DNA of 61,360 bases from assembly GCF_001518015.1 (NCBI RefSeq), contig NZ_LPUY01000063.1, forward strand, positions 1-61,360. Direction: 5' to 3'. The position numbers and the translations under genes were made by a program. Every line of letters starts with the position of its first letter. Within the stretch, counting starts at the first letter, position 1. Source of the DNA: Tritonibacter horizontis. Its GTDB lineage: Bacteria; Pseudomonadota; Alphaproteobacteria; Rhodobacterales; Rhodobacteraceae. This document shows, in pieces, positions 1-7,698 of this stretch. The notes beneath the pieces were generated by a model that saw nothing but the letters and a program-made list of their open reading frames with translations, did no database searches and had not been told where the DNA came from.

Positions 1-1200
1 GGCGGGCAGCACGTCGGCAAGCGGGGTGCGAAAGATACTGTCGGCGCTGGCAAAATCCGGTCCGGCGGCCACCAGAACCGCGCCACCCGAGCGGACATAG
101 TTGGCCACGTTTTCAAGATAGACAGAAGGCAGAATGCCGCGCCGCTTGTAGCGATCAAAAATGATGAGGTCGAAATCCTCGATCTTTTCCAGAAACAACT
201 CGCGCGTCGGGAAGGCGATCAGCGACAGCTCGTCAACCGGTACGCCGTCCTGTTTTTCCGGCGGGCGCAGAATGGTGAAATGCACCAGATCCACGGCGCT
301 GTCGGATTTCAACAGATTGCGCCAGGTGCGGCCGCCCGGATGCGGCGCGCCTGAAACCAACAGCACCCGGAGGCGATCCCGGACCCCGTTGATCTGCAAC
401 AGGGCAGAGTTGTTCCGCGCGGTCAGTTCGCCTTCTGCCTCGGGGACACGGAATTCGATCACGTTGCGCCCGCCATGGGGCAACGTCAGCGGCAAGTCGA
501 AATCCACCCCGACCGGCAGGCGAAAGCTCTGGGTTGCGCCCCCATCCACCGAGATTTGCAACTCGGTCAGCCGCTGATTTTCGGGAACCGCGCCCTGATC
601 CTCGACCCGCAAGGTCAGGGTGATCGGTTCGCCGATGATGCCAAAGGAGGGTGCATTGCGAACGATCAGGCGGCGGTCCCAATCATCGCTGTGGCCGGTC
701 ATCAGCAAATGCAGCGGGGCCGGCAGGTCCGGGGCGCGGTCCATATCGTGCACCTGACCGTCGGAAACGGCGATTATCCCCGCCACCCGGGCACGGGGTT
801 CATCCGCCAGCGCGCGGGCAACTGTCGCCATCAGGGTGGTACCCGCGTCATCGGGGCTGTCATCGACGGTGACCCAGCGGACCTCTGTATTGGGACGAGC
901 GGTCAGGGCCTGTTCCAGTTCGGACCGGGCTGCAGCCATCTGATCCGGCCGGTCCGACAGGCGCTGACTGGCGGTTTTGTCTTCGGCCACGATCACGATA
1001 TCGCGCAGCGGGCTGCGGTCTTCCTGCTGAATCACCGGTCCCGACAGGGTTGCAAGCAATACGGCTGTGGCCGCGGCCCGAAGGCTCCAGCCACGCAGCC
1101 GACGCCAGATGGCAACGGACAGCGCCAGCAGGCTGATCGCCGCCAGCGCCGCCAGCACCGGCAAGGGCAGCAGCGGGTCGAACAGGATCGTTTGCGTCAT
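1..1200 (-). CDS. Large membrane protein of the MoxR/DUF58/DUF4159 operon, C-terminus missing (partial)
   Basis: Fourth gene of the MoxR operon. Translation from the ATG at 1198-1200 stays open for 400 codons to the left edge, so the C-terminus lies outside. Two hydrophobic stretches near residues 10-25 and 40-55 suggest an N-terminal membrane anchor, followed by a long soluble part. The last visible part reads like a Rossmann or glutamine-amidotransferase-like fold (LIIFDRYKRRGILPS, then YVRSGGAVLVAAGP), as in the amidotransferase-like membrane proteins encoded beside DUF4159 genes in alphaproteobacteria. An AGGAG lies about 10 bases before the ATG. The gene starts 44 bases after the stop of the DUF4159 gene. 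Catalytic residues cannot be judged from this partial protein, and its function is not known to me. Confidence 0.8.
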   Translation of the reverse strand, partial: MTQTILFDPLLPLPVLAALAAISLLALSVAIWRRLRGWSLRAAATAVLLATLSGPVIQQEDRSPLRDIVIVAEDKTASQRLSDRPDQMAAARSELEQALTARPNTEVRWVTVDDSPDDAGTTLMATVARALADEPRARVAGIIAVSDGQVHDMDRAPDLPAPLHLLMTGHSDDWDRRLIVRNAPSFGIIGEPITLTLRVEDQGAVPENQRLTELQISVDGGATQSFRLPVGVDFDLPLTLPHGGRNVIEFRVPEAEGELTARNNSALLQINGVRDRLRVLLVSGAPHPGGRTWRNLLKSDSAVDLVHFTILRPPEKQDGVPVDELSLIAFPTRELFLEKIEDFDLIIFDRYKRRGILPSVYLENVANYVRSGGAVLVAAGPDFASADSIFRTPLADVLPA

Positions 1201-1244
1201 CGTCACAGCGCTCCTTGGCGCGCGTCAGGCTGGCAGCGCATTCG

Positions 1245-4025
1245 TTATTGCCCCAGCCGGTCGAGAAGGGCAGGGACATGCACCTGGTCAGATTTGTAGT
1301 TGCCGGTCAGCACATGCATCAACAGGTTCACACCGAAACGCCGCGCCAGTTCGCGCTGGCGTTCGCCCGAGAACCCCCGACCGACGGGGTATAACGGGAC
1401 GTTGTTGGCGTCCACGGCCCAGGCGGCGGCCCAGTCGTTGCCGCCGATCACCACCGGGGTGACGCCATCGTTGAGATTGCGAAAGGGCAGGCCTTCGACC
1501 TGCTCCGCATCGGCGGGGGCGGCTTCGACCCAGATCTGGCCCCGTGGGAACCGGCCCGGAAAATCCTGCAGCAGATAAAAGGCGCGGGTCAGCACATGAT
1601 CGGCCGGCATCGGTTCCAGCGGTGGAATATCGAGCGGCAGCGCGATCTGTTGCAGCCTGCGTGCGGCGGCGCTGGTGGCCCCGGCGACCGACAGATCGGC
1701 ATCGCGGGTGTCAAACAGGATCATGCCGCCGGTGCGCAGATATGCATTGAGCCGGGCGTAGGCCTCGGATGAGGGCATCGGTTGCCGGTCGGTTATCGGC
1801 CAGTAGAGAAACGGAAAAAACGCCAGTTCGTCGACTTCGAGATCGACGCCGTAGGGGGCGGCAGGTTCGACCGAGGTGCGCAGGTTTAGCACATTGCCAA
1901 GGCCGCGCAATCCGGCCTCGGAAATTCGGTCGGCTTCGGCGTTTCCGGTCAGCACATAGGCAAGCGTCAGATCCGAGGTTAGGTCGGTCGCGCTGGGCTG
2001 TCCGGTTGGCGATTGTGCGGCGCTCTCCTGCGGACCAGCGCCGATCGCCAGGCCGAACCCAAGGGCCAGCGCCAGCACCGCTGTGCGCGGCGGCGACCAG
2101 AGGCCAGAGACAAGCAGCGCGGCGGCGATATCCAGCGCCATCAGCACCAGGGCAAACCCCAGCAACAGACCGCTCAGGGGGCGTTCTTCGGCGCCCTGAT
2201 AGGTCAGAACCGGCACCGAGGCGGGCCAGACCGCCGGGCGCAATGTGTCCCCGTCGCGCAGCACATTGCGGGCATAGGCACGGTTGCCACTGGTATAGAG
2301 CCCCGGCTGCAGGCCCGGCCCCGCTGCTGCCGCCACCAGATCCGGGCCGTTCACACCGGGCAAGGTATCCGCATCCCTCAGGCGGCCGAACCCGTCGAGA
2401 ACTTCGGTCGCGCGCCAGGTGGTGCCTTCGAGGTCCTCCGCATCGGGCAGTTTTGCGGCGGAAGAGACCGCCAGCCGTTCGAGCATCTCGACGAACAGGC
2501 CCGAGAGCGGCAGGGTGCTCCATTCTGCATTGGCGGTGACGTGGAACAGGATGACCTGTCCCTGCCCCAACGGTTTGCGGGTGACCAGCGGCGTGCCATC
2601 GCTCAGCTCGGCAATGACACGATTGGCCAGTTCCGGGTCGGGCTGTGCCATCACCTGCGAGCTGACGGTGACATCCTGCGGGATCTGCAGGCCGTAAAAC
2701 GGCGTGCCCTCGGCAAACGGGGCCAGCGATTTGGGCTCACCCCAGCTCATCGCGCCGCCAATGCTGCGCCCGCCGATGCGCAGGCGGACAGGCATCAAGG
2801 GTTCTTCGGTGTCGCGGGCGGTGTCGCTTGCGGCCAGACGCGCCCCGGCAAAGCGCAGCAGCAGCCCGCCCTGTTCGACCCATTCGGTCAAAGCGGTTTC
2901 TTGATCGGCGGCCAGACGCGCGACATCCGCCAGCACAACCACATCCGGGTTTGCGGGCAGCAGATCGGCCAGCGCCCCTTCCAGCAGCTCGGCGGTTGGT
3001 TCCAGCGCCTGTCGCAGATAATGCAGCGGCGACAGCAGCGCGAGGCCCTCGTCGGTGCTTTGTGCGGAAATCAACGCCACTTCACGGCGGCGCAGGCGGT
3101 CGTCGGTCAGGGAGACTGCGCCGGCCGACCGGGTGTTTTGGATCTCAAAGCGGGTGATCCGCGATCTGAGCTCCATCGGCAGGGACAGTTGCACCTCGGC
3201 CTGAGCAGAGGCCGCGTCGAAGGCCAGCGTAGCAGAGGTCAGGGCCCGCTCCGCGCCGCCCGGATCTAGGCCGAAGGCCTGGACCGTTGCCTCCTGGGCC
3301 AGGCCCGTCGCGCTGCGGCGCGCGCGCAGGACGATGGCTCCGTCCTCGTAAGTGGCCGGCAGCAACCCGATGGCGGGTTCGGCGCTTTCGTAGACCTCGA
3401 TTGCGCCGCGTTCCGCAAGGCGGCTCACCAGATCTGCGCGCCCCGCCATTTCGATGCCATCACTCAGCCAGAGCGTGTCGAAATTCAACTCCGTCGCGGT
3501 GATCATCTCTTGTGCCGTGGCCAGCTGGTCCGGCCCTGCCACCCAGGGCTGCGGCGTCATCCCGGCCAATTGACGGCTCCATTGCCCGGCGGCGAGGAAT
3601 TGCAGCGGCTCCGGGGCGGTCAGGCGCAGCACCGCAACCGGGCGTCCGGCGCGTCCTGCTTCTTCCAGTTCGGCCTCGATCTGGCTGCGGTTCTGGTCCC
3701 AATGCGGTGCGCCGGCCCAGCTTGAATCCATCACGATCAGCAGCGGCCCGCTGCCGGTGATATCCTGCGCCGGGTTCAGAACCGGCCCGGACAGACCGAC
3801 AATGGCCGCCGCCACCGCCAGCATCCGCAGCAGCAAAAGCCACCAGGGGGTGCGGTCCGACAGGCTTTCGTCGTCGCGCAGCCCCAGCAGTAGTGTCACC
3901 GCGGGAAAGGGTTGCCGCTTGGCCGCAGGCGGGACAGCCCGCAACAAAAGCCACAGGATCGGTAGCACCAGAAGCCCGAGCAACAGCCAGGGGCTGGCAA
4001 ATCCTATCCCCGCGATCATGGTCAT
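1245..4025 (-). CDS. BatA-like N-terminal / DUF4159 domain membrane protein
   Basis: 926 residues. The N-terminus has a BatA-like pair of membrane segments (SPWLLLGLLVLPILWLLL, then a second near residues 60-80). A degenerate von Willebrand A segment follows, with VMDSSW where a DxSxS metal site would be. A further hydrophobic segment lies near residue 650. The C-terminal ~200 residues match DUF4159 (LAYVLTGNAEADRISEAGL, FFPFLYWPI, GGMILFDTRDAD). The start at 4025 makes an ATGA overlap with the DUF58 stop, so I prefer it to an upstream in-frame ATG at 4121 inside DUF58. This is a typical third gene of MoxR-DUF58 operons. It probably acts in the envelope with the MoxR chaperone-like ATPase. 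Substrate unknown. Confidence 0.88.
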   Translation of the reverse strand: MTMIAGIGFASPWLLLGLLVLPILWLLLRAVPPAAKRQPFPAVTLLLGLRDDESLSDRTPWWLLLLRMLAVAAAIVGLSGPVLNPAQDITGSGPLLIVMDSSWAGAPHWDQNRSQIEAELEEAGRAGRPVAVLRLTAPEPLQFLAAGQWSRQLAGMTPQPWVAGPDQLATAQEMITATELNFDTLWLSDGIEMAGRADLVSRLAERGAIEVYESAEPAIGLLPATYEDGAIVLRARRSATGLAQEATVQAFGLDPGGAERALTSATLAFDAASAQAEVQLSLPMELRSRITRFEIQNTRSAGAVSLTDDRLRRREVALISAQSTDEGLALLSPLHYLRQALEPTAELLEGALADLLPANPDVVVLADVARLAADQETALTEWVEQGGLLLRFAGARLAASDTARDTEEPLMPVRLRIGGRSIGGAMSWGEPKSLAPFAEGTPFYGLQIPQDVTVSSQVMAQPDPELANRVIAELSDGTPLVTRKPLGQGQVILFHVTANAEWSTLPLSGLFVEMLERLAVSSAAKLPDAEDLEGTTWRATEVLDGFGRLRDADTLPGVNGPDLVAAAAGPGLQPGLYTSGNRAYARNVLRDGDTLRPAVWPASVPVLTYQGAEERPLSGLLLGFALVLMALDIAAALLVSGLWSPPRTAVLALALGFGLAIGAGPQESAAQSPTGQPSATDLTSDLTLAYVLTGNAEADRISEAGLRGLGNVLNLRTSVEPAAPYGVDLEVDELAFFPFLYWPITDRQPMPSSEAYARLNAYLRTGGMILFDTRDADLSVAGATSAAARRLQQIALPLDIPPLEPMPADHVLTRAFYLLQDFPGRFPRGQIWVEAAPADAEQVEGLPFRNLNDGVTPVVIGGNDWAAAWAVDANNVPLYPVGRGFSGERQRELARRFGVNLLMHVLTGNYKSDQVHVPALLDRLGQ

Positions 4026-4930
4026 GGGCGACGCTCCAATGCGTGATAAAGCCACAATAGCCCCGCCTGGGCACTGTCGCCGCAATGATGGACGCCAAAG
4101 CTCCAGCCTGCCGCGCGGCACAATTGGTCCAGCGCATCCCGCCGTTCCGCCAGCCGGTCCAGATACCGGTCGCGCAGGGCAGAGGCCTTGAGCGTTTCAT
4201 GGCTGACATCTGCGCCCATGCTTTCGAACTTGGTCCGCCCCGCAAAGGGAAAGCTCTCTTCGCTTGGGTCCAGAACCTGCAACAACACGCCGCGCAGCCC
4301 GCGATCTGCGGCTTTGGACAGGGCAAGCTCCAGCTCTTCGAAGGGGCCGAGGAAATCCGAGACGAACAGCGCCCGCGCATGGGGGATCAGGGCACGATGT
4401 TCCGGTGGCGCATAGGCGGCGGTATCGTCCTTGGTGAAATGCTCTGCCAGCCGCAGGATCTGCATATTGCCACGTCGGGGCGGCAACAGCCCGCCAGTCA
4501 GCCCCACCCGTTCGCCGCCGCGCACCATCAGCACGGCAGAGGCCAGCGCCAGCAGGCGGGCGCGGTCGACCTTTCGCGGCAGGTTCGCATCAGAGGCAAA
4601 GCGCATGGAGCCGCCCTGATCGACCCAGAGATGCACGGTCTGGGCAATCTGCCATTCCCGCTCGCGCACGAATTGCTGATCCCCCCGCGCCGAGCGGCGG
4701 TGGTCGATCATCCGGCGGCTGTCGCCCTGTTGTACCGGGCGGTATTGCCAGAAATCATCGCCCACCCCGGCCCGACGGCGGCCGTGGTCCCCCAGCAATA
4801 CGGCCCCTGCGAGCTGCTGCGCCTGCACGAGCAGGGGCGGCAGAACGCTTGCCGCCTCTTCGGCGCGGGTGCGCATCTGGCCTGCGGGACCGCGTGCGGC
4901 CTGGCTTCGCGAGGTGGCGCTGAAACTCAC
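4022..4930 (-). CDS. DUF58 domain protein, MoxR partner
   Basis: 302 residues. The DUF58 signature is clear: GVGDDFWQYRPVQQGDSRR, then IDHRRSARGDQQFVRERE at about residues 56-93. A von Willebrand A-like strand follows (LWVDQGGSM, 101-109), where the metal-site motif is DxGxS rather than DxSxS. No membrane segment is evident, unlike many DUF58 proteins that carry an N-terminal anchor. The gene overlaps MoxR upstream (ATGA at 4927-4930) and the DUF4159 gene downstream (4022-4025), so translation of the three is probably coupled. DUF58 proteins are generally seen as partners of MoxR AAA+ ATPases. No client is known from this sequence. Confidence 0.92.
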   Translation of the reverse strand: MSFSATSRSQAARGPAGQMRTRAEEAASVLPPLLVQAQQLAGAVLLGDHGRRRAGVGDDFWQYRPVQQGDSRRMIDHRRSARGDQQFVREREWQIAQTVHLWVDQGGSMRFASDANLPRKVDRARLLALASAVLMVRGGERVGLTGGLLPPRRGNMQILRLAEHFTKDDTAAYAPPEHRALIPHARALFVSDFLGPFEELELALSKAADRGLRGVLLQVLDPSEESFPFAGRTKFESMGADVSHETLKASALRDRYLDRLAERRDALDQLCRAAGWSFGVHHCGDSAQAGLLWLYHALERRP

Positions 4931-5934
4931 GCGGCGGCCTCGGCCCGGATCATCCGCGCGGCGGTTTCGTCGATCAGGTCAGCCAGGCTTTCCCCGCGCG
5001 CGCGGGCGGCAAAGTTCAACTGCATCCGGTGGATCAGGACCGGACGCGCCATTTCGATCACATCTTCTGCATTGGGGGCCAGACGCCCCTCCAGCAATGC
5101 CCGCGCCCGCACCGCCAGCATCAGCGCCTGCGCCGCCCGCGGGCCCGGCCCCCAGGCCACAGTCTGCGCGACGCGTTCTGACACGCCGGGCTCGTCCGGG
5201 CGGAAGGCCCGCACGAGGTCCAGGATCAGCTCCAGCACAGACTCGCCGACCGGCATCCGCCGCAGCAGGGTCTGGGCCGCCAGTAGGTCCTCGGTGGTAA
5301 AGACCTGATGCGCCTCTTCCTCTTCAACGCCGGTGGTGGCCAGCAGGATCGCGCGTTCAGTGTCGCGATCAGGATAGGCCACGTCAATCTGCAGCAAAAA
5401 CCGGTCGAGCTGCGCCTCGGGCAGCGGATAGGTGCCTTCCTGTTCGATCGGGTTCTGCGTCGCCAGAACGTGGAATGGTTCATCCAGGGCCCGGTCTTCG
5501 CCCGCGACAGTCACCGTCTTTTCCTGCATCGCCTGCAGCAATGCGGATTGAGTTCTGGGGCTGGCCCGGTTGATTTCATCGGCCATCAGAAGCTGGCAGA
5601 AAATCGGCCCCTGCACGAATCGGAACGCCCGCGTCCCGTCCGGCGCACTGTCCAGCACTTCGGAGCCGAGAATATCGGCCGGCATCAGGTCCGGCGTGAA
5701 TTGCACCCGGTTGCCCTTCAGCCCCATCACGGTAGACAGCGCATCGACCAGCCGTGTCTTGCCAAGGCCGGGCAAGCCGATCAGCAGCCCATGTCCGCCA
5801 CAGAGCAGGGTCGCCAGGGTCAGATCCACAACGCGCTCCTGACCGATGAAGCGGCGGGTGATCGATTGGCGGGCCTGCTGCAGCTTGGTCTCCAGCGCTT
5901 CGATGTCTGACAACAGGTCTTGTGGATCGCTCAT
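4927..5934 (-). CDS. MoxR-family AAA+ ATPase
   Basis: 335 residues, the usual length. Walker A is GLPGLGKT at 53-60, Walker B is LLMADE at 115-120 followed by INRASPRTQ, and sensor 1 lies in ATQNPIEQEGTYPLPEAQLDRF (split around residues 158-179). The start at 5934 gives MSDPQDLL, the normal family N-terminus. The open frame continues upstream into the divergent gene but looks non-coding. MoxR ATPases act as chaperone-like remodelers of metal- or cofactor-binding and envelope proteins. This is the first gene of a four-gene operon. The short gap to the divergent DUF1285 gene (5935-5998) must hold both promoters. Confidence 0.95.
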   Translation of the reverse strand: MSDPQDLLSDIEALETKLQQARQSITRRFIGQERVVDLTLATLLCGGHGLLIGLPGLGKTRLVDALSTVMGLKGNRVQFTPDLMPADILGSEVLDSAPDGTRAFRFVQGPIFCQLLMADEINRASPRTQSALLQAMQEKTVTVAGEDRALDEPFHVLATQNPIEQEGTYPLPEAQLDRFLLQIDVAYPDRDTERAILLATTGVEEEEAHQVFTTEDLLAAQTLLRRMPVGESVLELILDLVRAFRPDEPGVSERVAQTVAWGPGPRAAQALMLAVRARALLEGRLAPNAEDVIEMARPVLIHRMQLNFAARARGESLADLIDETAARMIRAEAAA

Positions 5935-5998
5935 GACTTCCCTTCCCTTGGGCTTATATGGTGTGAGTGTATCGCGCAGAGATGGAATGGCAAAAGTT

Positions 5999-6580
5999 AT
6001 GAGTGGACAAAAAGCCGTGACCCCAACCCCAGAGACGCTTGCAACGCGTACAAAGGCCGCGACCAAAGGCGGATTGCCGCCGGTGCATCTGTGGAATCCG
6101 CCCTTTTGCGGTGATCTGGATATGCGCATCGCCCGTGATGGCACCTGGTATTACCTTGGCACACCGATTGGGCGCTTTGAATTGGTAAAACTGTTTTCGT
6201 CGATCCTGAAGACAGAAGACGACCGCTTTTTCCTGGTGACCCCAGCGGAAAAGGTGGGAATCACCGTCGATGACGCCCCTTTTGTCGCGGTCGATTTCGA
6301 TGTCACGGGCGAAGGCGCGGCGCAGCGCCTGACCTTTGTCACGCAGGTCGGCGACAAGATGACCGCCGGGCCGGACCACCGGATCCGGCTGGAGCATGAT
6401 CCGGAAACGGGTGAGCCGACGCCCTATATTCACGTCCGGGCCGGTCTCGACGCCCTGATTGATCGCAAGAGTTTTTACCGGCTGGTGGAGATCGGCGAGG
6501 TCAGGCAAGGCTGGTTCGGCCTGTGGTCCGATGGTGAATTTTTCCGCATTCTTCCGGCCGAGCAGCTGGATCTTGCCTGA
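5999..6580 (+). CDS. DUF1285 domain protein
   Basis: 193 residues, cytoplasmic. The family core is evident: GLPPVHLWNPPFCGDLDMRI is followed by WYYLGTPIGR and FVAVDFDV, and the sequence ends with a WFGLWSDGEFF block. The function is not established; members are small soluble proteins widespread in proteobacteria. I chose the ATG at 5999 (MSGQKAV) because related proteins begin about this far before the conserved core. An in-frame ATG at 5987 is also possible, and neither has a strong ribosome binding site. It is divergent from the MoxR operon and is followed by a terminator-like hairpin. Confidence 0.85.
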   Translation: MSGQKAVTPTPETLATRTKAATKGGLPPVHLWNPPFCGDLDMRIARDGTWYYLGTPIGRFELVKLFSSILKTEDDRFFLVTPAEKVGITVDDAPFVAVDFDVTGEGAAQRLTFVTQVGDKMTAGPDHRIRLEHDPETGEPTPYIHVRAGLDALIDRKSFYRLVEIGEVRQGWFGLWSDGEFFRILPAEQLDLA

Positions 6581-6602
6581 TCTTGGCAACGGCCTTGCCA
6601 GA

Positions 6603-6626
6603 GGCGCAACCCTGCGCCACAATTTT
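6603..6626 (+). terminator. Probable terminator after DUF1285 gene
   Basis: A 6-bp perfect stem GGCGCA-accc-TGCGCC (6603-6618) is followed by ACAATTTT. A weaker hairpin TGGCAA-cggcc-TTGCCA lies just before it at 6584-6600. The rest of the gap up to 6844 is AT-richer than its surroundings and shows no gene. Confidence 0.5.
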
Positions 6627-6844
6627 CCCATGGTGCCGCCTTGCAGCGCAGCTGTTCAGTGAATGTTTCGACCGTTAAAATTGCGCAAAACAAGCCCATT
6701 TTCATCTGCAACCGGCAGGGGCATATCAGCAACCAGTGTGAGAGCAAGTGCAGTTCAAACTTAAACTAAAGCCCTGCCACGTCGGTCGTCAGACTGTGGT
6801 AGGATAAGGATGCGCAGGAACTGCAAGCGCAACAGGAGTTGAGA

Positions 6845-7612
6845 ATGCCAAGGTTCGCGGCCAATCTATCCATGCTCTTTGCAGAGCTTCCGTTTCTCGA
6901 CCGGTTTTCAGCAGCAGCGGCTGCTGGTTTCGATGCGGTCGAGGTGCTGTTCCCTTACGAATTTGCTGCCAAAGACACTCAGAGGGCCTTGCTTGCCAAT
7001 GGGTTGGAGCTGATCCTGATCAATGCGCCGCCGCCGAACTACACCGGTGGTGATCCGGGCTATGCGGCCGTTCCGGCGCTGTCGGAACGGTTCCAGCGCG
7101 ACATTCGGCGGGTTTTGCGATATGCCGATGTGCTGAAAGCGGGCCGCATTCACATCATGGCAGGGCCAGCCAAGGGGGCCGAGGCGCGCGACACCTTTGT
7201 GCGCAATTTGCGCACCGCAGCCGAGGCCGCGCCCTATCAGAAATTCACCATCGAGCCGCTCAACAGCGGGGATTTTCCGGGCTACTTCCTCGATGATTAC
7301 AACCTTGCCCTGGATATTCTCGACGAGGTTGGCTGCCACAATGTCGCGCTGCAGTTTGATGCCTATCACGCCCAGCTGATCCATGGCGATGCGCTCAAGG
7401 TCTGGCAGAACTTCGGGCACCGGGCGTCTCATGTGCAGTTTGCAGCAGCGCCTTTGCGCTGTGAACCCGGGCGTGGACCGCTGGATTTCGACGCGCTTTT
7501 CGCCGCGATTGATGAGAGCGGGTATGACGGCTGGGTCAGCGCCGAATACACCCCCAGCACGCCCCGAACCGAGGACAGCCTGACCTGGATGCGGGCGCTT
7601 CAGCCAGCCTGA
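6845..7612 (+). CDS. hyi: Hydroxypyruvate isomerase-like TIM-barrel protein
   Basis: 255 residues, xylose-isomerase-like TIM barrel. The Hyi/OtnI family metal and active-site motifs are present: a metal-binding Glu in IEPLNSGDFPGYFL, the QFDAYHAQ motif (family QYDIYHMQ) and a final SAEYTP (family GCEYKP). Family members interconvert hydroxypyruvate and tartronate semialdehyde, or isomerize related 2-oxo-tetronates. GGAG at 6835-6838 sits six bases before the ATG at 6845, which fixes the start; a TTG two codons upstream is less likely. It stands alone, not beside gcl or glxR. It could serve glyoxylate metabolism together with the glycerate kinase at 51-52 kb, but that link is inferred. Confidence 0.85.
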   Translation: MPRFAANLSMLFAELPFLDRFSAAAAAGFDAVEVLFPYEFAAKDTQRALLANGLELILINAPPPNYTGGDPGYAAVPALSERFQRDIRRVLRYADVLKAGRIHIMAGPAKGAEARDTFVRNLRTAAEAAPYQKFTIEPLNSGDFPGYFLDDYNLALDILDEVGCHNVALQFDAYHAQLIHGDALKVWQNFGHRASHVQFAAAPLRCEPGRGPLDFDALFAAIDESGYDGWVSAEYTPSTPRTEDSLTWMRALQPA

Positions 7613-7617
7613 CGCTG

Positions 7618-7638
7618 GCCGGGCCAGACCGGCTTTGT
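7618..7638 (+). terminator. Possible terminator between convergent hyi-like gene and polA
   Basis: GCCGG-gccaga-CCGGC followed by TTTGT lies in the short gap between the two convergent stop codons. The stem is only 5 bp, so the call is modest. Confidence 0.4.
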
Positions 7639-7698
7639 CAGGCCGCGCCAGTCGCCGACCGCCCTGCCTTGCATTCTGGGCCGCTGAGCGGCGCGATC

